A stretch of 6,862 bases of DNA from Candidatus Dadabacteria bacterium (GTDB taxonomy: Bacteria; Desulfobacterota_D; UBA1144; Nemesobacterales; UBA2774): contig QIHJ01000332.1 in the NCBI GenBank assembly GCA_003229065.1, positions 1 to 6,862 on the forward strand, written 5' to 3'. Below are positions 1-5,461 of this stretch, one piece after another. The notes below the pieces were generated by a model. That model saw nothing but the letters and a program-made list of their open reading frames with translations. It did not search any database and was not told where the DNA came from. Positions within the stretch are counted from its first letter, which is position 1, and every line of letters begins with the position of its first letter. A program made the position numbers and the translations under genes.

Positions 1-252
1 TTTGACCCCTGCCCTTCCTGTCATAAGCCCTGCATAAGCGCATGCCCCGCAAATACTGTCTCTGAAAATGGCTGGGACTGGGAGTCCTGTATGGCATTCA
101 GAATGGCCGAGGATACTTGTTCGAGCAGCTGCGCTTCCAGACGAGCCTGCCCTTACGGTAAAGACCAGCAGTATTCTGAAGAACAGCTCACTTATCACCA
201 TAGCTTCGTTCTCAGAAATATTAAGAAATACTATCAGGAAGGTAGCCCCTAA
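1..252 (+). CDS. C-terminal fragment of a ferredoxin-like 4Fe-4S protein (5' end outside the window)
   Basis: Frame 1 is open from the first base to TAA at 250-252 and gives 83 residues. Eight cysteines lie at fragment residues 4, 7, 11, 15, 30, 40, 44 and 50, with Cys-Pro at 15-16 and 50-51. This is enough for two [4Fe-4S] clusters. The pattern CPSCHKPCISACP, then a lone Cys, then C-x3-C-x5-CP and a Tyr/His-rich tail (QLTYHHSF), matches the C-terminal part of a family of ferredoxin-like proteins distantly related to the iron-sulfur domain of epoxyqueuosine reductase (QueG). The family's substrate is not established as far as I know, so only electron transfer or Fe-S cluster binding can be proposed. 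A longer-looking ATG ORF (68-274) in another frame is a shadow of this one and has no family resemblance. The missing N-terminal part prevents a firmer assignment. Confidence 0.75.
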   Translation, partial: FDPCPSCHKPCISACPANTVSENGWDWESCMAFRMAEDTCSSSCASRRACPYGKDQQYSEEQLTYHHSFVLRNIKKYYQEGSP

Positions 253-340
253 GTATATAACCGCCGCAGCGTGAGAGATGTATGAAGCCGTAAGGCACCC
301 CTGCAAATCTTTTATCATACATCATATTCTCTGTTACCCC

Positions 341-370
341 TTGACTTACGCTGCCTATAAAGATAATAAT
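341..370 (+). promoter_or_regulatory. Possible sigma-70-type promoter of the CVNH-protein gene
   Basis: TTGACT (341-346, 5 of 6 to the -35 consensus) is followed after 18 nt by AATAAT (365-370, 5 of 6 to the -10 consensus). GATAAT at 362-367 is an alternative -10 with a short 15-nt spacer. Transcription would start near 377, giving a leader of about 25 nt that contains the GGGAGG ribosome binding site at 391-396. The remaining part of the gap after the Fe-S gene (253-340) shows no hairpin or ORF I can support. Confidence 0.45.
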
Positions 371-402
371 GGTTCTATAAATCAATCTATGGGAGGGCTG
401 AT

Positions 403-1047
403 ATGAAAATTCTTAAAGGTTTGGGAGCTATATTAGTTTTAAGTGTTTTCTTATTTACCGGAGTTTTGCTTTCAGGTACAAACTCTTTTGCGCAGCGATA
501 CCCGCCCGGCAACTACAAAGATTCGTGTGAAAACCTTATAAAAATAGGACACATGCTCGAGGCTAAATGCCGTAAACAAGACGGGAGCTGGCAGAATACC
601 GTACTTTATTATGGCTCCTGCGACGGGCCGATACATAATGACAACGGCAACCTAACTTGTAATCAAGCTGGAGGGGGAGGGGGGAATAACTGGGCCCCTT
701 CAGGAAGCTACCAAGAGACTTGCCGGAATATAAACACCCGGGACGGCGAGCTCTGGGCCAGGTGTCAGATGCAGGACGGCGAGTGGCGCGAGTCCTCTCT
801 TGACTACAGGAACTGCTATCAGGATATAAGCAACCAGAACGGAAGACTCACATGCGGCCGGAGACACCATCACAACATGCTCCCCCGCGGAAGCTATAAA
901 GAGAGCTGCCGTGAGCTTAGCATAAACGGAGACATACTAAGCGCTGAGTGTCAACGACGAGACGGCAGCTGGCGCTGGACTTCACTGGATACCGGGGAGT
1001 GCTACGGTCAGGTGGCAAACCAAAACGGCCGATTAGAGTGTAGATAA
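403..1047 (+). CDS. Secreted protein with three tandem cyanovirin-N homology (CVNH) repeats
   Basis: The 214-residue product starts at an ATG six nt after GGGAGG (391-396). Residues 1-30 form a Sec signal peptide (basic MKILK, hydrophobic core, probable cleavage after NSFA). The rest is three copies of a 53-residue module: residues 34-86, 99-151 and 161-213. Each opens with P-x-G-[NS]-Y-[KQ]-[DE]-[ST]-C, continues with L-x-A-x-C and DG-[SE]-W, and ends NG-x-L-x-C. This is the CVNH signature, known from cyanovirin-N, a mannose-binding lectin, and from related domains in fungi, ferns and bacteria. Cysteines have identical spacing in all copies (42/56/73/86, 107/121/138/151, 169/183/200/213), implying two disulfides per module and an oxidising location (periplasm or outside). 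Linkers are glycine-rich (87-98) and histidine-containing (152-160, with HHH). The protein ends one residue after the last cysteine. Carbohydrate binding is inferred from the family; the ligand is unknown. Confidence 0.88.
   Translation: MKILKGLGAILVLSVFLFTGVLLSGTNSFAQRYPPGNYKDSCENLIKIGHMLEAKCRKQDGSWQNTVLYYGSCDGPIHNDNGNLTCNQAGGGGGNNWAPSGSYQETCRNINTRDGELWARCQMQDGEWRESSLDYRNCYQDISNQNGRLTCGRRHHHNMLPRGSYKESCRELSINGDILSAECQRRDGSWRWTSLDTGECYGQVANQNGRLECR
502..1041 (+). repeat. Three in-frame CVNH-module repeats of 159 nt
   Basis: The coding repeats occupy 502-660, 697-855 and 883-1041, separated by 36 nt and 27 nt of linker. By hand alignment modules 2 and 3 share 27 of 53 residues. Module 1 is the most divergent but keeps all four cysteines, DGSW and NG-x-L-x-C. 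The copies differ strongly at DNA level, so the triplication is old rather than recent. The first linker is encoded by a G-run (about 670-683) that could be prone to slippage. Confidence 0.85.
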
Positions 1048-1124
1048 GATAGCTTTTATATCTAATACAGAGAATTACATTATAAGTATATTCTAATATG
1101 CAATAGCGGAACTAAATATGAGCT

Positions 1125-1174
1125 CCGGACTGGTACTTATACCCTAGAAAGAGGTCTCGAACCGCCGGACTGGT
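1125..1174 (+). repeat. Direct repeat of CCGGACTGGT in the leader of der
   Basis: The 10-mer CCGGACTGGT occurs at 1125-1134 and again at 1165-1174, 40 bp apart, in the 144-bp gap between the CVNH gene and der. Each copy overlaps a small inverted repeat: GGTA-CTTA-TACC at 1132-1143, and AACC (1160-1163) with GGTT (1172-1175). It could be a protein-binding site, an RNA structure in the leader, or chance. The rest of 1048-1191 is AT-rich, with a weak 6-bp hairpin (TAGATA 1041-1046 with TATCTA 1059-1064) and no convincing promoter. Confidence 0.3.
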
Positions 1175-1191
1175 TACACGGGAAAATCTTT

Positions 1192-2553
1192 ATGGAACAA
1201 ATCACAAATACAGTTAACTACTCGAGAAAACCGCTCGTCGCCATAGTGGGCAGACCCAACGTCGGTAAATCGACCCTCTTCAACAGGCTCATCGGTGAGC
1301 GTAAGTCAATCGTTGAGGATGTCCCGGGAGTAACAAGGGACCGTATTTACGCCGACACGGATTGGGACGGCAGGGATTTCAGCCTTGTGGACACAGGAGG
1401 GTTTGATCCGGAGGGCAAAGAAGAAGAATACCCTTCCCTCATAAAAGAACAGATAGAAATCGCCATAGAAGAATCAGACCTCATTCTCTTTGTGCTGGAC
1501 GGAAGGGATGGCGTTATGCCGCACGATGAAGACGTAATAAAGCTCCTGAGACGCGTAAGAAAGCCTGTGATATTCACTGTAAATAAAATCGACGACAAAA
1601 AGCATGAACCGGCTACGCTCGACTTCCACTCACTGGGCATAGATAAATATATCCCAATCTCCGCCGTGCAGGGTAGAAACATAAACGAGCTTCTGGACAA
1701 CATTGTGGCAGAGCTTCCAGAGCAGGAAGGAGTCTATGAGGAAGAGCAAGAGGGAGTAGTTAAAATTGCGGTACTCGGAAAGCCCAACGTCGGCAAATCG
1801 ACGCTTATAAACCGCATTCTCGGCGAAGACCGCCTCATGACAAGCCCGGAGCCCGGAACCACAAGGGACACGATCGACACCTATATAGAGAGGGATGGAA
1901 GCACTTACCTCTTTATTGATACCGCGGGGATAAGAAGGAAATCTAAAATTAATTTCTCAGTCGAAAAGCACAGCGTATTCCGTGCTGTGAGGGCAATGGA
2001 AAGGGCAGACTTAGCGCTTCTTATGATCGACGGCGGAGAGGGCCCGACCCATCAGGACGCAAGACTCGCAAGGCTTATTGCCGATAAAGGCAGGGGCTGC
2101 ATAATACTGCTCAATAAATGGGACCTGGTGCCGAGCGAAGTATCACAGAGCCCCGATATAGACGGCATTCTGAAAGACAACCTATTAGCGGTCGATTACT
2201 CCCCAGTACTTATTATTTCAGCCCTTACCGGAAGAGGGACCGAAAAGATTTTCAAAACGATAGACAAGGTCTATAAAAACTTCAGCCAGAGAATACCAAC
2301 TAAAAAGCTCAATTACTTTATACGGAATATTATAGATACCTCCCCTCCCCCGATACACAAGGGAAAGGAGATAAAATTCTACTACATATCCCAGCCCATG
2401 ACCAAACAGCCGACCTTCGTAATATTCACAAATGAGATAAAGGGAGTGCCTGAAAACTATAAGAGGTTCCTGCAGAACAAGCTCCGCCGTGAATTTGACT
2501 TGGAAGGTACGCCTATAAAATTAATATTCCGCTCTGAAAGAAAAAAGGACTAA
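1192..2553 (+). CDS. der: Ribosome biogenesis GTPase Der (EngA)
   Basis: The 453-residue protein has the diagnostic Der layout of two GTPase domains and a C-terminal KH-like domain, at normal family length. G domain 1: GRPNVGKS (20-27), PGVTRD (45-50), DTGG (67-70), NKID (131-134), SA (157-158). G domain 2: GKPNVGKS (196-203), PGTTRD (221-226), DTAG (243-246), NKWD (308-311), SALTGRG (343-349). An acidic linker (177-187) joins them. The KH-like domain runs from about 366 to 447 and includes SPPP and the conserved KFYYISQ and PTFVIF stretches. Der acts in the cytoplasm in assembly of the 50S ribosomal subunit and is normally essential. All G motifs are intact, so the gene should be functional. 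The ATG is the only usable start: the frame is open upstream to a TAA at 1063 but holds no ATG, GTG or TTG. The ribosome binding site is poor (GGGAAAA about 8 nt upstream). Confidence 0.97.
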   Translation: MEQITNTVNYSRKPLVAIVGRPNVGKSTLFNRLIGERKSIVEDVPGVTRDRIYADTDWDGRDFSLVDTGGFDPEGKEEEYPSLIKEQIEIAIEESDLILFVLDGRDGVMPHDEDVIKLLRRVRKPVIFTVNKIDDKKHEPATLDFHSLGIDKYIPISAVQGRNINELLDNIVAELPEQEGVYEEEQEGVVKIAVLGKPNVGKSTLINRILGEDRLMTSPEPGTTRDTIDTYIERDGSTYLFIDTAGIRRKSKINFSVEKHSVFRAVRAMERADLALLMIDGGEGPTHQDARLARLIADKGRGCIILLNKWDLVPSEVSQSPDIDGILKDNLLAVDYSPVLIISALTGRGTEKIFKTIDKVYKNFSQRIPTKKLNYFIRNIIDTSPPPIHKGKEIKFYYISQPMTKQPTFVIFTNEIKGVPENYKRFLQNKLRREFDLEGTPIKLIFRSERKKD

Positions 2554-2565
2554 ATGAAGTTAGTC
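2541..2565 (-). terminator. Possible intrinsic terminator for the - strand glycosyltransferase gene
   Basis: GACTAA (2548-2553) and TTAGTC (2560-2565) form a 6-bp stem with a 6-nt loop. Read on the - strand the hairpin is followed at once by CTTTTTT (2547-2541), a U-tract. It lies 14 nt beyond the stop of the glycosyltransferase gene and inside the last codons of der. The stem is short and mostly A/T, so termination would be weak. Read on the + strand the hairpin lacks a U-tract. Confidence 0.4.
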
Positions 2566-2579
2566 GAACCTAATACTCT

Positions 2580-3812
2580 TTATGTTAAACCTAGCACATT
2601 GAGGATATTGTCCTGGATCTCTCGGGCAATATGCACTGCAGTAAATTTCTCTTTCACTCTGTCCCGCCCTGCTTTGCCCATCTTCCGTAAGAGTTTCTTA
2701 TCACGGGCGAGTTTTAGTATGGCTTCACCCATCCCCTCTGTATCCCCTGAGTCGTTTAAAATCCCACTCACCCCGTTCTCTACCGCTTCCACAATCCCGC
2801 CCGCTTTAAACCCGATCACCGGAAGCGCAAACGACATAGCCTCTATAACCGAGCGCGGGAACGGATCCGGATAGTTTGAGGGTATCACGAATATATCAAA
2901 ATCCTTGAGCGACGTTTTCACGTCGGGCCTGTAGCCGGTAAAAATAAAATAGTTTTGAAGCTCATACTTATTTACAAGCTCTTTTATATTTGCAAGATGA
3001 TTGTCCTGAAAAAAATAAGGAGTATCTCCGACAATGACGAATTTAACATTCTTATTCTTATCAGGAGCTTTCTCCAGATACTTTTGTGCGGCTTCCACAA
3101 AAAGCGGATAACCTTTTCTGGGAACAATTCTCCCCGTGCTCCCGACTACAGTAGTCCGCGCGGGGATGCCGTATTCGGAGCGCAAGTCCCCGACCGTAGT
3201 AGCCGGGTCATATTCCTCTTCGTCTATACCGTTATGTATCACAATTAGTTTTTCTCTGGCGGCGGGAAATTGGTTTGCTGTAGGCCCCGAAACACAGATT
3301 ATCCTTTTTACCTGCGGAAGCCTCGCAAGCGTGTATATAATAGATCCCAGGACCTTTGTCTGTTGTATATTCCTCACATGCCAGATTACAGGACGCCCGC
3401 TCACGAGCCCCATAAGCGCGCCCGCTATTTTAGCCTGTGTGCCGTTACAGTAGATAAGATCTATGCCGTTCTTTTTTATTATATAAGGGGAAGTTATAAC
3501 CAAAGATGTCAGGTCGAGAAGGTTAAGGAGGATAGAAATAAATTTCATAATTGCCGCCGCAATCCCCTGAGTATCCGTCCCTTTAAATATACGAGGTCTT
3601 TTCAAGTTCTCAGGGAACCTCTTATCTATAATTACATTCTCATATATCCCTTCAGACTTTAGCCTCTCGGAAAACACATCGTCCTTAGGCACCATAACAT
3701 AGGGATTGACTTTCTCTCTATCCAGATATTTAAGTAAATAGAATAGGCTTTTACCAGGCCCTCCGTCTCTGACGGAATGGTTTATGAAAAGCACTTTAGG
3801 CAATGGCTTCAT
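2580..3812 (-). CDS. Glycosyltransferase, GT-B fold, GT4-like
   Basis: The 410-residue protein has two Rossmann-like halves. The N-terminal, acceptor-side half has a glycine-rich loop GGPGKS (17-22) and VIWHVRN (142-148). The C-terminal, nucleotide-sugar half has CVSG (173-176), IHNGID (192-197), GRIVPRKG (227-234, with the Arg and Lys expected at the donor phosphates), FTGYRPDV (291-298) and DPFPRSVIEAMSFALPVIG (316-334). The last carries the GT4 E-x7-E motif with Asp in the first place (D316, E324), a known type of variation. Such enzymes add a sugar from an NDP-sugar to a glycan or lipid at the inner face of the membrane, typically for surface polysaccharide or glycolipid synthesis. The substrate cannot be told. 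Residues 84-108 are hydrophobic but are probably core rather than a membrane anchor. The start is fixed by an in-frame stop directly before the ATG; no clear ribosome binding site is visible. It converges on der with a 26-nt gap and stands alone on its strand, not in a recognisable glycan cluster. Confidence 0.9.
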   Translation of the reverse strand: MKPLPKVLFINHSVRDGGPGKSLFYLLKYLDREKVNPYVMVPKDDVFSERLKSEGIYENVIIDKRFPENLKRPRIFKGTDTQGIAAAIMKFISILLNLLDLTSLVITSPYIIKKNGIDLIYCNGTQAKIAGALMGLVSGRPVIWHVRNIQQTKVLGSIIYTLARLPQVKRIICVSGPTANQFPAAREKLIVIHNGIDEEEYDPATTVGDLRSEYGIPARTTVVGSTGRIVPRKGYPLFVEAAQKYLEKAPDKNKNVKFVIVGDTPYFFQDNHLANIKELVNKYELQNYFIFTGYRPDVKTSLKDFDIFVIPSNYPDPFPRSVIEAMSFALPVIGFKAGGIVEAVENGVSGILNDSGDTEGMGEAILKLARDKKLLRKMGKAGRDRVKEKFTAVHIAREIQDNILNVLGLT

Positions 3813-3909
3813 TTAATACACTCTGAGGGAATTTTGAACATGGAATCCTACCATGCTTATAACTATAAGACCAATCCTTACATTATAATGAAAAACTAAT
3901 AACTAAGGG

Positions 3910-3915
3910 TATAAT
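3910..3915 (+). promoter_or_regulatory. Possible -10 element (TATAAT) for the lipoprotein gene
   Basis: A perfect TATAAT lies 45 nt before the lipoprotein start codon, preceded by GGG but without a recognisable -35 hexamer at 16-18 nt. A second TATAAT at 3884-3889, overlapping an ATTATA that reads TATAAT on the - strand (3882-3887), lies in the same AT-rich 142-bp divergent gap. One of these may serve the - strand glycosyltransferase gene. None has a convincing -35, so the exact element is uncertain. Confidence 0.3.
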
Positions 3916-3944
3916 ATATTTTCATAGTCTATGAGGTCCCTTTC

Positions 3945-3950
3945 AGGAGG
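3945..3950 (+). promoter_or_regulatory. Strong ribosome binding site AGGAGG that fixes the lipoprotein start
   Basis: AGGAGG is followed by AGAA and then ATG at 3955. An upstream in-frame ATG at 3931 would place this Shine-Dalgarno sequence inside the coding region, where it would read as Ser-Gly-Gly-Glu, and would add eight residues before the basic MRKK of the signal peptide. The 3955 start is therefore preferred. Confidence 0.85.
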
Positions 3951-3954
3951 AGAA

Positions 3955-4641
3955 ATGAGAAAAAAAAACTCAACCACGTTTGGAACAGCTCTAATCCTAT
4001 TGTTCATTGTATCTTTTCTAACTATAGGCAGCAGCTGCGACGTAGATTTCGGTAGCGGCGGTAACAACGGAGGAGGCGGGGGAGGTGGCAGCAGTGACCC
4101 TGAGATAGTAGAGGGGACAATAACTGACATTATTCCGGATGAAGATACGGAGGGGATTATGGTAGTTATAACGGCTGATGATAATGTTGAATTCACAGAC
4201 ACTACCAATACAGCCGGCTTTTTCAGTATAAGCAGCTTATCCAGCACATTTGCAGGTACACCCAGGTTAGAGTTTTTTAGCTCTACAGGCATGAATCTCT
4301 TAGGTCTCATAAATATTACGGTATTCCCCACCGCCAGAGTGGAGCTAGGAAATATAACATTAGAAAACGGCGTAATCATATTTTCAGACCCTACTGAAGT
4401 AACATTTGAAGGGGATGTAATTACTAACAACTGCCTAGCCAACTCAGGCTCATTAGAGGTGGAGGCAAAAAGAGAAGGTCAATCTACCGACGTAATAGTA
4501 CAGGTTTCAGCTTCAACAGACGTATTCAGAGACAATGACGAGATACTTTGCGAGGACATTCTTATCGGTCAGACAGTTCAGGTAAGGGGTGATTTGCTGC
4601 AAGGCGACTCAGTAGACGCCGATTTTATAGATATCCTGTAA
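3955..4641 (+). CDS. Putative exported lipoprotein with a CNA-B-like and a DUF5666-like domain
   Basis: Starting at 3955 the product has 228 residues. MRKK and a hydrophobic stretch (about 11-26) lead to TIGSSC, where Cys28 is a likely lipidation site. The lipobox is imperfect (Gly at -3), so release as a soluble secreted protein is also possible. A flexible Gly/Ser/Asn linker follows (33-47, seven consecutive Gly at 39-45). Residues about 51-137 resemble a CNA-B/carboxypeptidase-regulatory-like beta sandwich (VEGTITD, then TNTAGFFSISSL, then VELGNITL). Residues about 146-228 resemble the DUF5666 type of small beta-barrel: FEGDVI, then V-x-V-x-A-x-T-D-V-F, then ILIGQTVQVRGDL and a closing DADFIDI. 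C160 and C199 in this second part could form a disulfide. There are no catalytic motifs, so an enzymatic role is not supported and a structural or binding role at the envelope is inferred. The domain names are from recall of sequence patterns. Confidence 0.75.
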   Translation: MRKKNSTTFGTALILLFIVSFLTIGSSCDVDFGSGGNNGGGGGGGSSDPEIVEGTITDIIPDEDTEGIMVVITADDNVEFTDTTNTAGFFSISSLSSTFAGTPRLEFFSSTGMNLLGLINITVFPTARVELGNITLENGVIIFSDPTEVTFEGDVITNNCLANSGSLEVEAKREGQSTDVIVQVSASTDVFRDNDEILCEDILIGQTVQVRGDLLQGDSVDADFIDIL

Positions 4642-4644
4642 CGA

Positions 4645-4664
4645 GTTAACTTGAAACAAGTAAC
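4645..4664. other. Small hairpin between the convergent lipoprotein and phaR-like genes
   Basis: GTTA-a-CTTG (4645-4653) pairs with CAAGTAAC (4657-4664), leaving an AAA loop and a single bulged A. It lies a few nt after the lipoprotein stop. No U-tract follows on either strand, so it is not a classical intrinsic terminator; it might protect the mRNA 3' end or act with Rho. The rest of the 91-bp gap holds only a weaker CAACC/GGTTG pair (4677-4681 with 4692-4696). Confidence 0.25.
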
Positions 4665-4732
4665 CATCAGTAGTAACAACCAGTATTGAACGGTTGGAAG
4701 TTAAACGGAAGTTGGGAATATTCTTAGACCGG

Positions 4733-5332
4733 CTACTTATCATCGTCTAAGGAATTAACCTTATCTTCAAGCTTCTTTATTTTTTCCATCAGAAGCTCGA
4801 CATCATTCGGAGACTCAGGAGATTCTTTGGTTTTTTTATTTGTGGCGTCGAACATATCTTTTAAGTGCTTACTCATCTCGCTCTCTGACATCGTCCCGCC
4901 GAGAGGGCTCTTACTATCAAAATTAGGGGCCATTCCGCCGCCGGGCGGGAACCACCCCATCTCGTGCCACATTTTCATATTCTTTTTAAAATTATCCTGA
5001 ACTGAAAGATAGGGTTGAAACATCATCAGAAAGTAATTTTCAAAAAAATCCTTAGCGACTTTATTGCCGTACTTTATTAGCATATGCAAAAAGGAAACCG
5101 GGAGTATGTCCTCTTTATTTTTCTCGCTCTCCAGAATTACCTGTATCAGAATCACTTTGGAGATATCCGCACCGCTCTGAGAATCAATAACCCTAACTTC
5201 GCTCCCCGCACGTATAAGCTCAGATATATTCTCTAAGGTAACGTAGCGCTTATTGGTCGAATCATACAGCCTTCGGTTGCTGTATTTTTTAATTATTACC
5301 TGTCCCGGGCTCTCATTTTCTTGCTTTGCCAT
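4733..5332 (-). CDS. phaR: PhaR-like regulator with polyhydroxyalkanoate-synthesis-regulator DNA-binding domain
   Basis: The 199-residue protein carries the PHB_acc_N DNA-binding domain at about residues 11-70: VIIKKYSNRRLYDSTNKRYV, TLENISELIRAG and VIDSQSGADIS, followed by an ILIQVILESE segment. A PHB_acc-like helical part follows (about 75-125, FLHMLIKYGNK through NMKMWHEMGW). Then comes a Gly/Pro-rich linker (129-146) and a charged C-terminal helix with coiled-coil character (178-197). In PHA producers PhaR represses phasin genes and binds both DNA and the polymer. Homologues also occur in bacteria without PHA genes, where their role is unclear. No phaC, phasin or other PHA gene is in the window, so the regulon is unknown. 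The start is secure: a TGA lies in frame 12 nt upstream and no later start precedes the domain. There is no Shine-Dalgarno sequence, and the predicted promoter suggests a leaderless message. Confidence 0.88.
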   Translation of the reverse strand: MAKQENESPGQVIIKKYSNRRLYDSTNKRYVTLENISELIRAGSEVRVIDSQSGADISKVILIQVILESEKNKEDILPVSFLHMLIKYGNKVAKDFFENYFLMMFQPYLSVQDNFKKNMKMWHEMGWFPPGGGMAPNFDSKSPLGGTMSESEMSKHLKDMFDATNKKTKESPESPNDVELLMEKIKKLEDKVNSLDDDK

Positions 5333-5339
5333 AGCTATA

Positions 5340-5367
5340 ATTATTCAAAGAAACAGGGTGGAGTCAA
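5340..5367 (-). promoter_or_regulatory. Possible promoter of the phaR-like gene, giving a leaderless mRNA
   Basis: On the - strand TTGACT (5367-5362, 5 of 6) is followed after 16 nt by AATAAT (5345-5340, 5 of 6). The usual distance of about 7 nt from the -10 places the transcription start at about 5333, next to the ATG whose A is base 5332. The lack of any ribosome binding site before this ATG agrees with leaderless translation. Confidence 0.5.
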
Positions 5368-5386
5368 GAAAATGTTAGTACACAAC

Positions 5387-5416
5387 TTGACAACTAAAGC
5401 GAAAAAAAGGAATATT
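5387..5416 (+). promoter_or_regulatory. Possible promoter of ilvE and the ydjM-like gene
   Basis: A perfect -35 TTGACA (5387-5392) is followed after 18 nt by AATATT (5411-5416, 4 of 6). A perfect TATAAT at 5434-5439 is an alternative -10 but lacks a matching -35. The -35 elements of this and the divergent phaR-side promoter form the inverted repeat GTCAAG (5363-5368) / CTTGAC (5386-5391). No leader-peptide attenuator of the ilv type and no riboswitch is visible in the short leader. Confidence 0.5.
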
Positions 5417-5461
5417 TAACAGATTATAGATATTATAATACTACTCTAATAGGAGCATTGC

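Noticed and set aside
68..274. ATG ORF of 68 codons at the left edge
   Set aside because: It overlaps, in another frame, the cysteine-patterned Fe-S protein fragment at 1-252 and has no recognisable features or ribosome binding site.
1063..1191. Possible N-terminal extension of der in the open frame upstream
   Set aside because: There is no ATG, GTG or TTG between the TAA at 1063 and the ATG at 1192, and Der proteins normally begin close to the first G motif.
1150..1215. tRNA-like stretch on the - strand (GGTTCGAGACC resembles a T-loop)
   Set aside because: The T-stem has a mismatch, no cloverleaf with acceptor and anticodon stems can be drawn, and a full tRNA would run into der.
2554..3662. 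Several + strand ORFs opposite the glycosyltransferase gene
   Set aside because: All are antisense shadows of a complete, motif-rich GT-B enzyme.
3931..3957. Upstream ATG at 3931 as start of the lipoprotein
   Set aside because: AGGAGG at 3945-3950 is correctly placed for the ATG at 3955, and the 3931 start would put eight extra residues before the basic signal-peptide N-terminus.
3903..4442. 179-codon ORF on the - strand opposite the lipoprotein gene
   Set aside because: It is antisense to a gene with a strong ribosome binding site and signal peptide. Its proline run simply mirrors the glycine codons, and it shows no domain.
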